Shown: piece by piece, positions 1 through 8,339 of the stretch | How the letters are laid out: each line of letters begins with the position of its first letter | Numbering within the stretch: the stretch's first letter is position 1 | NCBI RefSeq assembly: GCF_022865125.1 | Contig: NZ_CP094828.1 | Span: 3,837,219-3,901,218, forward strand | Reading direction: 5' to 3' | Source: Acuticoccus sp. I52.16.1 | GTDB taxonomy: Bacteria; Pseudomonadota; Alphaproteobacteria; Rhizobiales; Amorphaceae | DNA length: 64,000 nucleotides | Notes under the pieces: model-generated | Seen by the model: the letters and a program-made list of their open reading frames with translations, nothing else | What the model was told of the DNA's origin: nothing | Databases searched by the model: none | Translations under genes and position numbers: made by a program

Positions 1-156
1 TCGATCATGGTGCTGGTGCTCGCCGCCGCCCAGGGCTCGGAAGGGCCGGGGCCGCTCGTCAGCGCCATCGCCGGCGGCCAGGCCGGCGGCTATCCCGTCC
101 CCATCACCATCGTTCCGGGCGGCCTCAAGGAAGACGAGATCGACGCGATCGTCTGA
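1..156 (+). CDS. Universal stress protein (UspA family), C-terminal end only
   Basis: Only the last 51 codons are in the window; the gene starts to the left. The frame is open from base 1 and stops with TGA at 154-156. The visible residues include a GSEGPGPLV segment and a Val-Pro-Ile-Thr-Ile-Val-Pro-Gly stretch just before the end. These resemble the C-terminus of universal stress proteins in Rhizobiales, where a small-residue ATP-binding-type segment precedes the last strand. The family call rests on this short piece and family memory, so it is tentative. Several hairpins follow the stop codon. Confidence 0.45.
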   Translation, partial: SIMVLVLAAAQGSEGPGPLVSAIAGGQAGGYPVPITIVPGGLKEDEIDAIV

Positions 157-161
157 CCCGA

Positions 162-402
162 TCGCACCCGCGGTGCGACGCGGAACCGCCGCTGCGAGGG
201 GGTTCCCCCCTCGCGCTCCCTCCGTCTCGGCGACGGCCAGCCGTTCAGCTCAGTCGTCCGCCGAAGCGGCGGACAGCTGAGCTGAGCGGCCGATCGAGCG
301 TGGGTGGAGGTCCGCGGCGGCGTCAAGTCCCCGTCCTCCCCATGCTCGCGCGGTGCGCTGCGCGTGGGTCCGGGCGGGGACCTGACCCCGCCGCAGACCT
401 CC
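162..402. terminator. Row of four hairpins in the convergent spacer
   Basis: The 277-bp spacer between two converging genes holds four inverted repeats. They are 162-178 (7-bp perfect stem, 3-nt loop), 194-214 (9-bp perfect stem, 3-nt loop), 246-284 (two 8-bp stems around a 2-nt mismatch, 3-nt loop) and 306-402 (28-nt arms 306-333 and 375-402 with three mismatches, 41-nt loop). No T-run follows any of them. A bidirectional termination region is the simplest reading; the long fourth element could also be a palindromic repeat or a structured RNA. No gene is seen here. Confidence 0.5.
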
Positions 403-433
403 GAGCCGGGCGAATGGCCGGGTGTTTGCCGTG

Positions 434-1639
434 TCAGCGCGCGGTGACGGCGCGTTTCGGGGCCGCTTGGGGGGCGAGGAGGGCGGCGACGCGCGTCAGC
501 CCCTCGCGGGTCTCCTCGTAGGGGGCGACGAGGGCGAGGCGGATGTGGCCGGCGCCCGGATTGTCCGCCCCCTCGCCGCTGGCGAGCAGGCTGCCGGGGA
601 TGACCTTCACGCCCTTCTCGCGCCACAGCGCCTCGGTGACGGCGACGTCGTCGCCTACCGCAAGCCACAGGCAGAAGCCGCCGGCCGGCGTCACCGCGCC
701 GTCGAAGAGTGGGCCGAGGATCTCCTCCGCGGCGGCGAACTTCTCGTCGTAGAGGCGGCGGTTTTCGATGACGTGCGCCTCGTCGTCGTAGGCGGCGGCC
801 GCGGCGTCCTGGAGCGGGAGCGGGACCTGTGGCGCGATCTGGTTGCGCAGGCTTTTCATCGCCTCGATCACGTCCGGTGCGCCGGCGACGAAGCCCACCC
901 GCATCCCCGGCACGTTGGAGCGCTTGGAGAGCGAGTTGAGGACGATCAGCCGCTTCAGGATCTCGGGTCGCTCCCTGGCCACCTCGAGGGCACCCACCGG
1001 GGCGCCGTGTGCCTCGCGGTAGATCTCCGAGTAGCACTCGTCGGCGAAGAGGAAGAAGTCGTGCCGCTCGGCCCGGTCGAACAGGGTGTGCCAGTCGGCC
1101 GCGCTCGCCACCGAGCCGACAGGGTTGGACGGCGAGCCGAAATAATAGGCGATCGCGCGGTCCAGCACCGCCTCCGGGACGGCGGCGAAGTCGGGCAGCG
1201 GGGAGGGGCCGGCGGGCGTGCGCATCGCCGTCGCCTCGGCGCCGATCACGTGCGCGGCGCTCAAGTAGGCCTGATAGTAGGGGTTGGCGTAGAGCACCGT
1301 GGGGCGTGGCTTGGCGAGCCAGTCGCGCGCCGTCACCAGCGACAGGACGAGCCCCTCGCGGCTGCCGGCCAGCGGCAGCAGTGCGCCCGCCGTGTCGAAC
1401 CAGCCGTCCAGCTCGTAGCGCCGGTCGATCCAGCCGTGCACCGCGCGCTGGAAGTTGGCGTTGCCGGCGATCGGCGGGTAGGGACGGAAGGCCGCGGTCT
1501 CTGCCGCGATGATCTCGCCGATGAAGTCCGGCGGGGCGTGCTTGGGGCCACCGACGGAGAAGTCGACCGGGTCGGCACCGGGCGGGGTCTCGCCGAGGAT
1601 GCGGCGCAGGCGGTCGAACGGGGATTGGGGGACGGTCAT
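434..1639 (-). CDS. PLP-dependent class I/II aminotransferase, DapC-like
   Basis: A 401-residue fold-type I aminotransferase. The N-terminus (SPFDRLRRIL, then a VGGPKH segment) resembles the alphaproteobacterial succinyldiaminopimelate aminotransferases that make the LL-2,6-diaminopimelate precursor for lysine and cell wall. The PLP-binding lysine is probably K239 in NSLSKRSNVPGMR. The SNPVG turn (about residue 171) and the FADECYSEIY strand bearing the PLP-pyridine Asp (about 200) are present. The ATG at 1639 was chosen because homologues begin here; the open frame extends to 2047 only as antisense of the next gene's 3' end. Substrate is inferred from resemblance; a general aminotransferase is possible. 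Confidence 0.75.
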   Translation of the reverse strand: MTVPQSPFDRLRRILGETPPGADPVDFSVGGPKHAPPDFIGEIIAAETAAFRPYPPIAGNANFQRAVHGWIDRRYELDGWFDTAGALLPLAGSREGLVLSLVTARDWLAKPRPTVLYANPYYQAYLSAAHVIGAEATAMRTPAGPSPLPDFAAVPEAVLDRAIAYYFGSPSNPVGSVASAADWHTLFDRAERHDFFLFADECYSEIYREAHGAPVGALEVARERPEILKRLIVLNSLSKRSNVPGMRVGFVAGAPDVIEAMKSLRNQIAPQVPLPLQDAAAAAYDDEAHVIENRRLYDEKFAAAEEILGPLFDGAVTPAGGFCLWLAVGDDVAVTEALWREKGVKVIPGSLLASGEGADNPGAGHIRLALVAPYEETREGLTRVAALLAPQAAPKRAVTAR

Positions 1640-1677
1640 CGGGGCCAGATGCTCTGTTTCTTGCGCGGCGGCAAGCA

Positions 1678-2280
1678 TCAGCGGTCGAATACCATCCATA
1701 GGGCCGAGACCGCCAGCAGGATGCCCATCGTCACGTTGAAAATCCGCAGCCGCCGGCCGCGGCCCAGGAGCCGCTGCAGCGCGGCGCCCGCCGCCGCCCA
1801 CGCGTTGGCCGACGTGAGGCCCACCAGAATGAAGACGCCCGCGATCAGCGCCGCCCCCAGCGTGGGCGACGTGCCGGACGCGAACGTCGCGGCGACGCCG
1901 ATCGACATCACCCACGCCTTGGGATTCACCCACTGGAAGGCCGAGGCGCCGAGGAAGCTCAGCGGCCGGGAGGCGTCGTCGCCGTCCTTCGGGGTTTGCA
2001 GCGCGATGCGCACCGCGAGGTAGAGCATCACGCACAGTCCGCCCCACGAGACAACCTCGCGCACCGTCGGCTGCGTGCGGAAGATCTCGCCCAGACCGAG
2101 GGTGACGATGAAGAGCATGAACGGGAAGCCGATGGCGACCCCGAGGATGTGCGGCAGGGTGCGCCAGTAGCCGAAGGTGGCGCCCGAGGCGGCCAGCATG
2201 AAGTTGTTGGGCCCCGGCGACCAGGTGGTCGCCATCGCGAAGGCCGCCAGGGCGAGGAAGGTGTCGACGGAAAACGGCAT
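1678..2280 (-). CDS. LysE/RhtB family amino-acid exporter
   Basis: A 200-residue integral membrane protein with about six hydrophobic segments. The family signature is near the N-terminus: a WSPGPNN motif at about residues 20-26, followed by a glycine-rich stretch. FQWVNPKAW in the middle is the second conserved block of the LysE/RhtB/CmaU superfamily. Members export amino acids or derivatives through the inner membrane. It sits 38 bases upstream of the aminotransferase on the same strand, so the two may be cotranscribed. The substrate cannot be read from sequence. Confidence 0.88.
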   Translation of the reverse strand: MPFSVDTFLALAAFAMATTWSPGPNNFMLAASGATFGYWRTLPHILGVAIGFPFMLFIVTLGLGEIFRTQPTVREVVSWGGLCVMLYLAVRIALQTPKDGDDASRPLSFLGASAFQWVNPKAWVMSIGVAATFASGTSPTLGAALIAGVFILVGLTSANAWAAAGAALQRLLGRGRRLRIFNVTMGILLAVSALWMVFDR

Positions 2281-2361
2281 GGCGTCCTGGCGGAGTGGCG
2301 GCGCGCGCGCCGCGGGCTGGCTTCTTCGGGGCGCGGCGCCGCTCGCGGGTGCCGCGCGGTG

Positions 2362-2380
2362 CGCCGCCGTGACGGCGGCG
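2362..2380 (-). terminator. GC hairpin downstream of htpG
   Basis: An 8-bp perfect stem (CGCCGCCG/CGGCGGCG) with a TGA loop lies in the 133-bp spacer after htpG and before the lysE-like gene. There is no T-run, so factor-independent termination is uncertain. The rest of the spacer is GC-rich with no further gene. Confidence 0.35.
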
Positions 2381-2413
2381 GGGTGGGGCGGCCCGGGCGG
2401 CCGGCGCCGGATG

Positions 2414-4387
2414 TCAGCCCGCGTCGCTCTCGCCGCCTTCGCTGCCTTCGGTCGAGATACTGTCGGCGTGGTCCGTCGGGGCGGGGCTGCGCACCAAGGC
2501 GGCCATCGCCGTGACCAGCTTGTCGGTGAACTCCGCCGAATCGGTCGGGCTCTCGCCGTCCATGATCTGCGCCGCGCCGAACAGGAGCCACGCCGTGTCG
2601 CCGACGACGTCGGCCGCGCCGCCGGTCGCCGCCCGCGCCGACAGCGTCTTGATCAGCGGGTGCGAGGGGTTCAGCTCCAGGATCGGCTTGGCGCCGAGGC
2701 CCTGACCCTGGCGGCCGACGATCTTTTCCAGCTGCCGGTCGTAGCCCATGTCGCTCGCCACAAGGCAGGCGGGGCTGGTGGCGAGGCGGGTCGAGGTCTT
2801 CACCTCGCTCACCCGCTCGCCCAGCGTCTGCTTGATGAGCGCCGAGAGCGTGGCGATGTCGCTTGCCTTGGCCTCGTCGGGAACATGGCGCTGGTCGGTC
2901 AGCGGGATCTGGTCGAGGTCGGCCGAGCCTTGCGTGACCGACTTGAACGGCTTGCCGTCGAACCCGAGCGCGGTGCGCACCCAGAAGGCGTCCACCGGGT
3001 CGGCGAGGAGCAGAACCTCGATCCCGCGGGCCTTGAAGCCCTCGAGGTGCGGCGAGGCGGTCAGCCGATCGAAGCTGTCGCCGACGGCATAGTAGATCGC
3101 CGTCTGGTTCTCCTTCATGTCCGCCACGTAGTCGGCGAGCTTGCGCCCGCCGTCCGGCTGCGTGGTGGTGCGGAAGCGGGCGAGCGCGAAGAGCTCGTCG
3201 CGCCGCTCGGCGTCCTCGTAGAGGCCTTCCTTCATCACCGCGCCGAACGCGTCCCAGACCTTGGCGTAGGTCTCTGGCTCGGTGTCGGCGAGTTTCTTCA
3301 TCTCGGTCAGAAGGCGGCGGGTCAGCGCGCTCTTCATCTGCGTCAGCATCGGGTTGGTCTGCAGCATCTCACGGCTGAGATTGAGCGGCAGATCCTCCGA
3401 GTCGACGAGGCCGCGCACGAAGCGCAGGTACGGCGGCACGAGGTCGGCGTCGTCGGTGATGAAGACGCGGCGCACGTAGAGCTTCAGCCGGCCCTTGCGG
3501 TCCGGGTCGAAGAGGTCGAACGGCTGCATCGACGGGACGAACAGGAGGCAGGTGTATTCCTGCCGGCCTTCGACGCGGGCGTGCACGGTGAGCGCCGGCT
3601 CGTCGAACGCGCCGGCGGTGAAGCGGTAGAAGTCGGTATATTCCTCGGCCGTGATCTCGGACTTGGGCTTGGCCCACAGCGCCGTCCCGTCGACCAGCTC
3701 GCGCGTCTCGGCGCCGTCCTCGCCCGTGGTGCGGATCTTGATCGGCACCGGGACGTGGGCGGAGTGGTGGCGCACCAGGCGCTCGATCGTCGCCTCGTCG
3801 GCGTAGTCCTTGTGGTCTTCGCGCAGGGTCAGCTCGACGCTGGTGCCGCGCGCCGGCGCGTCCTCGGCGGGCGCGACCGTGAATTCGCCCGACCCGTCCG
3901 ACGTCCAGCGCCAGGCCTCGCCGCCGCCGGCCGCGCGGGAGGTGACCGTCACCTCGCTCGCCACCATGAAGGCCGAGTAGAAGCCGACGCCGAACTGGCC
4001 GATCAGCGCCTTGCCGCTCTCGGCCTCGGCGCTGTCCTTCTCCTCGAGGGCCTTGCGGAACTTCTCCGTGCCGGAGCGGGCCATGGTGCCGAGGTTCTCG
4101 ATCAGCTCCTCGCGCGTCATGCCGACGCCGTTGTCGGCGATGATCAGGCGGGCGGCGTCCTTGTCCGGCGTGATCTCGATGGCGAGCGTGTCGCCGCCGG
4201 TGAGGCTGGCGTCGGTCAAGGCCATCTGCCGCAGCTTTTCGCAGGCGTCGGCGGCGTTGGAGATCAGCTCGCGCAAGAAGACGTCGGGGCTGGAATAGAC
4301 CGAATGCACCATGAGATGGAGCAGGCGGGCGACATCAGCTTCGAAGGCGCGGGTTTCGGTTGGGCTCGTCTCGGTTTGGCTCGTCAT
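2414..4387 (-). CDS. htpG: Molecular chaperone HtpG (Hsp90)
   Basis: A full-length 657-residue bacterial Hsp90. The N-terminal GHKL ATPase domain shows E40 and N44 in RELISNAADAC, DNGVGM for nucleotide binding, and a GQFGVGFYSAF lid motif. The middle domain contains NLSREML. The C-terminal dimerisation domain is complete, and bacterial proteins lack the eukaryotic MEEVD tail. It remodels client proteins in the cytosol, with DnaK as partner. It is transcribed away from the DUF2794 gene; a sigma-32-like promoter is proposed in the shared upstream region. Confidence 0.97.
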   Translation of the reverse strand: MTSQTETSPTETRAFEADVARLLHLMVHSVYSSPDVFLRELISNAADACEKLRQMALTDASLTGGDTLAIEITPDKDAARLIIADNGVGMTREELIENLGTMARSGTEKFRKALEEKDSAEAESGKALIGQFGVGFYSAFMVASEVTVTSRAAGGGEAWRWTSDGSGEFTVAPAEDAPARGTSVELTLREDHKDYADEATIERLVRHHSAHVPVPIKIRTTGEDGAETRELVDGTALWAKPKSEITAEEYTDFYRFTAGAFDEPALTVHARVEGRQEYTCLLFVPSMQPFDLFDPDRKGRLKLYVRRVFITDDADLVPPYLRFVRGLVDSEDLPLNLSREMLQTNPMLTQMKSALTRRLLTEMKKLADTEPETYAKVWDAFGAVMKEGLYEDAERRDELFALARFRTTTQPDGGRKLADYVADMKENQTAIYYAVGDSFDRLTASPHLEGFKARGIEVLLLADPVDAFWVRTALGFDGKPFKSVTQGSADLDQIPLTDQRHVPDEAKASDIATLSALIKQTLGERVSEVKTSTRLATSPACLVASDMGYDRQLEKIVGRQGQGLGAKPILELNPSHPLIKTLSARAATGGAADVVGDTAWLLFGAAQIMDGESPTDSAEFTDKLVTAMAALVRSPAPTDHADSISTEGSEGGESDAG

Positions 4388-4420
4388 GGATCAACGTTGA
4401 AAGGTTCGCACAGGTGGGAC

Positions 4421-4449
4421 ACATGCGCCCACCGAGGAGCCCAATCAAG
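4421..4449 (-). promoter_or_regulatory. Candidate RpoH (heat-shock) promoter of htpG
   Basis: On the minus strand a CTTGAT (4449-4444) is separated by 16 bases from CGCATGT (4427-4421). This is close to the alphaproteobacterial RpoH pattern of CTTGA, about 16 bases, then C-C-C-A-T-N-T. The implied transcript start would leave a leader of about 30 bases before the htpG ATG at 4387. The call is by eye. Confidence 0.4.
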
Positions 4450-4511
4450 AGGATTGCGCCAAGCCGATGAACGCGCGAGGGTTTGTCGGCTAACCGTTCT
4501 GGAGGTCGCCG

Positions 4512-4934
4512 ATGGCGGAGGGAGAGGATAGTCGGATCGTGGAGCTGCGGCCCGCGCGTCAGGCACAAGCCCAGTCTCGGGCGCAGGCTCAAGGCCCGGC
4601 ACAATCGCCCGCACGAAGCCCGGTTCCACCGATGGTGGCCTTCCACCGGACCGAGTTGTCGCAGATCCTGAGGGTCTACGGCCGCATGGTCGCCGCCGGC
4701 GAGTGGCGCGACTATGCCATGGACTTCGGCAAGGAGCAGGCCGTCTTCTCCATCTTCCGGCGCATGGGCGAGGTGCCGATGTACCGCGTCACCAAGACCC
4801 CCAAGCTCTCCAAGCGCCAAGGCATGTGGGCGGTGGTCTCCGGTCAGGGGATCATCCTCAAGCGTGGCCACGACCTCGACGCCGTCCTCAAGGTGTTCGA
4901 CCGCAAGCGTCATCTCTCCGTCGTCGGCGAGTGA
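4512..4934 (+). CDS. DUF2794 family protein
   Basis: A 140-residue protein. The first 40 residues are low-complexity (Ala, Gln, Arg, Pro). The rest matches the DUF2794 family typical of alphaproteobacteria: FHRTELSQILRVYGRMVAAG, then GEWRDYAMDF, then IFRRMGEVPMYR and a terminal LKRGHDLDAVLKV. The function is unknown. ATG 4512 follows a GGAGG at 4501-4505. It is divergent from htpG and lies 25 bases before the next gene, which may share its transcript. Confidence 0.85.
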   Translation: MAEGEDSRIVELRPARQAQAQSRAQAQGPAQSPARSPVPPMVAFHRTELSQILRVYGRMVAAGEWRDYAMDFGKEQAVFSIFRRMGEVPMYRVTKTPKLSKRQGMWAVVSGQGIILKRGHDLDAVLKVFDRKRHLSVVGE

Positions 4935-4959
4935 GAGCGTTCGCCGGAAGGGATCGGCG

Positions 4960-6042
4960 ATGCGGTGGCTTCTGCCGGCACTGGTGATGAACGTGGCGAC
5001 CGCGGCGGCGCAGGACGGCGCGCCCCCCAAGGCCGCCGGTGCCATCCGCTTCGCGACCTTCAATGCGGCGCTGAACGACGATGCGCCCGGCGGCGTCGTC
5101 GCGCGGCTGGAGGCGGGAGAGGCGCGGGCGCGCCTGGTCGCCGAAGTGATTCAGCGCGTGCGGCCGGACGTCCTCCTCCTCCAGGAGCTGGACCGCGACC
5201 CGCAGGAGCGTTCCCTGGCCCTGTTCGCGGCGTTGCTGGCCGAAGGGCAGGGCGGCGCCGCTCCCATCCGGTACGAGCATACCGTTTTCCCGCCCAGCAA
5301 CACCGGGGTCCCCTCCGGAGTGGATATCGACGGCGACGGCCGCGTGGGCGGGCCGAACGACGCGCTGGGCTACGGCCATCATCCGGGGCAGTATGCGTTC
5401 GCGCTCCTGTCGCGGCTGCCGCTGGGCGCGACGCGCACCTTCGCGCGGTTCCTGTGGCGCGACATGCCGGACGCGGCGCTGCCGCCGGGCCACTACTCGG
5501 CCGAGGCGCTCGCGGTGCTGCCGCTGTCGTCCAAGACGCACTTGATGGTCGAGGTGATGACGTCCGGAGGGACCGTCGTCGTCCTCGCCGCGCATCCGAC
5601 GCCGCCGGTGTTCGACGATCCCGCGGTCGACTGGAACGGCCGCCGCAACGCCGACGAGATCCGCCTCCTCGTCGACCTCCTGTCGGTCGAAACGAGCGGC
5701 TACGCCGTCGACGACGAAGGCCGCGCCGGAGGACTGGCGCCCGGAACGCCCGCGGTCGTGATGGGCGACCTCAACGCCGATCCGGTCCGCGGCGAGGCAC
5801 GTCCGGGGGCGATCGCACGCCTCCTCGGCCACCCCGACGCCGTCGCCGTCCTGCCGCTTGGGAGCGCCGGGCCCGACACGGCCGCCTTCAACGGCGGCAT
5901 GCGGGTCGACTACGTGCAGCCGATGGCGCCGCTGCGGGTGACCGGCGCCGGCGTCTTCCGGCCGGGCGCGGGCGACCCGCTGGCGCGCCTCGCCGCGGCG
6001 TCCGACCACCACCTCGTGTGGGTCGACGTGGTGCTTCCCTGA
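4960..6042 (+). CDS. Secreted endonuclease/exonuclease/phosphatase-family protein
   Basis: A 360-residue protein with a short hydrophobic N-terminus ending near ATAAAQ, a likely signal peptide. The DNase I-like fold motifs are present: a FATFNAAL strand, LLLQELD with the metal-binding Glu, a long variable insert, VMGDLNADP (catalytic Asp and Asn), and a C-terminal SDHHLVWVDV with the catalytic Asp-His. Similar secreted proteins of this superfamily act on nucleic acids or phosphoesters; the substrate is not predictable here. ATG 4960 follows GGAAGGGA. Its stop abuts the stop of the convergent DUF427 gene. Confidence 0.85.
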   Translation: MRWLLPALVMNVATAAAQDGAPPKAAGAIRFATFNAALNDDAPGGVVARLEAGEARARLVAEVIQRVRPDVLLLQELDRDPQERSLALFAALLAEGQGGAAPIRYEHTVFPPSNTGVPSGVDIDGDGRVGGPNDALGYGHHPGQYAFALLSRLPLGATRTFARFLWRDMPDAALPPGHYSAEALAVLPLSSKTHLMVEVMTSGGTVVVLAAHPTPPVFDDPAVDWNGRRNADEIRLLVDLLSVETSGYAVDDEGRAGGLAPGTPAVVMGDLNADPVRGEARPGAIARLLGHPDAVAVLPLGSAGPDTAAFNGGMRVDYVQPMAPLRVTGAGVFRPGAGDPLARLAAASDHHLVWVDVVLP

Positions 6043-6411
6043 TCAGCCGATGGTGACGGTGAAGCGATCGTCGAAGGCGACGTGGCCGGCGAGGGCCGTC
6101 ATCTCGTCGTACGGGTGGTCGTAGGCCCAGGCGGCGTTCTCCAGCCGCTCGCCCCCGGCCTCGACGTCGAAATAGACGGTGTCGCCCTTGAACGGGCAGT
6201 GCGTGGTCTTCGCGGTCGGCACCAGGGTCGCCATGATGTCGCCCTTGGGGACGTAGGCGCGAACCGGGTAGCCGTCCTCGCGCAGGACGACGGCGGTGCT
6301 CGTCATGGCGACGGGTGTGCCGTTCAGCGTGACGGAGACCGTGTCCGGCCCGGTGTCGAGGAGGATCTCGTGGTCGGGGCGGGACTGGAAGCCCGGCGCG
6401 GGATTGCTCAT
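6043..6411 (-). CDS. DUF427 domain protein
   Basis: A 122-residue protein. The pattern of YFDVEAGGERLENAAWAY preceded by THCPFKGDTVYF is diagnostic of DUF427, a small beta-barrel family common in bacteria and of unknown biochemical role. ATG 6411 was chosen because the family domain starts a few residues later; the open frame runs further upstream without homology. It is convergent with the preceding gene with no spacer between the stop codons. Confidence 0.88.
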   Translation of the reverse strand: MSNPAPGFQSRPDHEILLDTGPDTVSVTLNGTPVAMTSTAVVLREDGYPVRAYVPKGDIMATLVPTAKTTHCPFKGDTVYFDVEAGGERLENAAWAYDHPYDEMTALAGHVAFDDRFTVTIG

Positions 6412-6568
6412 CGCGGCTCTCCTTGGCGGCACGTGGGACGATCGGGGCCGCATCTTACACGTGGTGTGGCACGTGTTCCGAGCCAAGTGGCGTTGTGGCC
6501 GGGCGGCGGCTCGCCTATGTCTCATTGGAACACTTCGCGGCGGCTTTGAACCGCCTGGGGAGAATGCG

Positions 6569-7135
6569 ATGTTTATACAGACCGAAGCGACGCCCAACCC
6601 GGAGACGCTCAAGTTCCTGCCGGGCAAGCCGGTGATGGACGAAGGCGTCGTCGACTATACCGACGCCGACGGGGCCGCGGGCTCCCCGCTCGCCCGCCGC
6701 CTCTTCGCGGTCGACGGGGTGACGGGGGTCTTCCTGGGCTCCGACTTCATCTCCGTCTCCAAGGACGCCACGCCCTGGCCGCACCTGAAGCCGGCCGTGC
6801 TGGGCGCCATCATGGAGCACTATCTCTCCGGCGATCCGGTGCTGGAGGACGGCGCGAGCGCCGAGGCGACGGCCGACGGCGAGGAAGACTACCTCGAAGA
6901 GGACGCCGGCACCGTCGCGATGATCAAGGAGATCCTCGACGAGCGTGTGCGCCCCGCCGTCGCCGGCGACGGTGGCGACATCATCTTCCGCTCCTACCGC
7001 GACGGGATCGTCTCGCTGGCGATGCGCGGCGCATGCGCGGGTTGCCCCTCGTCGACGATGACGCTGCAGATGGGCATCCAGAACCTCCTGAAGCACTTCG
7101 TTCCGGAAGTGCGCGAGGTCCGTCCCGTCGCGTGA
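6569..7135 (+). CDS. nfuA: NifU/Nfu-family Fe-S scaffold or carrier
   Basis: A 188-residue protein with an N-terminal Nfu_N (Scaffold-Nfu) domain starting FIQTEATPNPETLKFLPG. It is followed by an acidic linker (about 95-110) and a C-terminal NifU domain with the CAGCPSS motif whose two cysteines bind a 4Fe-4S cluster. It delivers Fe-S clusters to apoproteins in the cytosol. It heads a plus-strand cluster that includes MiaB, a radical-SAM Fe-S enzyme and a plausible client. The ATG at 6569 follows a GGGGAGAA stretch. Confidence 0.92.
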   Translation: MFIQTEATPNPETLKFLPGKPVMDEGVVDYTDADGAAGSPLARRLFAVDGVTGVFLGSDFISVSKDATPWPHLKPAVLGAIMEHYLSGDPVLEDGASAEATADGEEDYLEEDAGTVAMIKEILDERVRPAVAGDGGDIIFRSYRDGIVSLAMRGACAGCPSSTMTLQMGIQNLLKHFVPEVREVRPVA

Positions 7136-7758
7136 CCTTCACGCTCGCCATCGACACCGCGCTGGCGCACTGCCAGGCCGCCCTGGTCGATGCTGACGGC
7201 AGAATCGCCGCAGCGGCCGGCGGTCCCTCCCAAGGCGACGCGGAGGCGATCGTCGACCATGTCGCCACCGTGCTCGCCGCCACCGACGCCGGTTTCGAGG
7301 ATGTCGTGCGCGTCGCCGTCACCGTCGGGCCGGGGTCGTTCACGGGGGTCCGGGTCGGGGTCGCCTACGCCAAGGGGGTCGCGTTCGCGCGCGGCATCCC
7401 GGCCGTCGGCGTGACGACGCTGGAGGCGCTCGCGCACCGGGCCGGCGGCTCGGTCCTGGCGGCGATCGACGCGCGTCACGGCGCGGTCTTCGGTCTCCTC
7501 TCGGTCGAGGGGCCGATCACCATGAAGCGCATGGCGGTGGACGAAGCGCTGGATCTCGCCAAGGACGTGGGCGCGCGCATCGTCGGCCCGGCGGAGGCGG
7601 TCGCCGCCCTCGGCGAAGGCGAAGTGATCGAGCGGATCGACCTCGCCGCGGTCGCCGCGCTCGCCGCCGGCGACAGCGCGGGCCGCGAGCCGACGCCGCT
7701 CTACCTGGCGCCGGTCGATGCCCGGCCACAGATGCACAAAATCCTGGCGCGGGCGTGA
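7132..7758 (+). CDS. tsaB: tRNA threonylcarbamoyladenosine biosynthesis protein TsaB
   Basis: A 208-residue protein of the ASKHA fold. LAIDTALAHCQAAL at the N-terminus and VGPGSFTGVRVGVAYAKG are the TsaB/YeaZ signatures. TsaB partners with TsaD and TsaE to add the threonylcarbamoyl group to A37 of ANN-decoding tRNAs. It starts with GTG at 7132, overlapping the nfuA stop in a GTGA tetranucleotide, so translational coupling is likely. The C-terminus overlaps the next gene in the same way. Confidence 0.95.
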   Translation: MTFTLAIDTALAHCQAALVDADGRIAAAAGGPSQGDAEAIVDHVATVLAATDAGFEDVVRVAVTVGPGSFTGVRVGVAYAKGVAFARGIPAVGVTTLEALAHRAGGSVLAAIDARHGAVFGLLSVEGPITMKRMAVDEALDLAKDVGARIVGPAEAVAALGEGEVIERIDLAAVAALAAGDSAGREPTPLYLAPVDARPQMHKILARA

Positions 7759-8339
7759 ACATTGTGGCCAACTGCGCCGATGAGGGTGAGGGTTCGCAGT
7801 CAGTGATCATGGGGTTGTTCTCGGTCCCGCGTGCGGTCGATACCGTGCGCCCGTCCGACTACGACACGCTGGAAGAGATACATGCCGCCTCGTTCATCGC
7901 CCCCTGGTCGGCGGACGAGCAGGCCTCGCTGAACGAAGGACCGGGCGTCACGACCTTCGTCGCCCGCCGCGTCGGCGCGACCTCCAGCCGCCGGCCGATC
8001 GGTTTCATCACCGTGCGCCAGGCGGCCGACGAGGGGGAGATCCTCACCATGGCGGTGGCGCGCCGGCAGCGCCGTTCCGGCGTGGGACGGCTGCTGTTGA
8101 ACGCGGCGCTGCGTCACCTCTATGCCGAGCGGGTGACCGCCGTCTTCCTCGAGGTCGACCCCAGCAACGCCGCGGCGGTCAATCTCTATGCCGGCGCCGG
8201 ATTTTCGGTGGTCGGCGAGCGGCCGGACTATTATGGGTCGGCCGGCGGCGCCCGGCAGAAGGCGCTGACCATGCGTCTCACCTTCAAGCAGCCCGAGTTC
8301 GCGGGACTACCCTTAGGAGCGTCCGCCTCGTGTCGCTGA
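7755..8339 (+). CDS. rimI: Ribosomal protein S18 alanine N-acetyltransferase (RimI-like)
   Basis: A 194-residue GNAT protein. The acetyl-CoA pyrophosphate loop reads RRQRRSGVGRLLL (about residues 96-108), and the C-terminal EVDPSNAAAVNLYAGAGF and the following YY are typical of RimI. It is predicted to acetylate the N-terminus of S18 or other proteins. The GTG at 7755 overlaps the tsaB stop (GTGA). An in-frame ATG at 7809 is an alternative that would remove 18 poorly conserved residues. The tsaB-rimI pair is a common arrangement. Confidence 0.88.
   Translation: MNIVANCADEGEGSQSVIMGLFSVPRAVDTVRPSDYDTLEEIHAASFIAPWSADEQASLNEGPGVTTFVARRVGATSSRRPIGFITVRQAADEGEILTMAVARRQRRSGVGRLLLNAALRHLYAERVTAVFLEVDPSNAAAVNLYAGAGFSVVGERPDYYGSAGGARQKALTMRLTFKQPEFAGLPLGASASCR

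Noticed and set aside
422-2047. Long open frames antisense to the DapC-like aminotransferase and LysE genes
   Set aside because: High GC leaves few stops; the frames have Arg/Ala/Gly-rich composition without motifs, and the real genes on the other frame carry clear family motifs.
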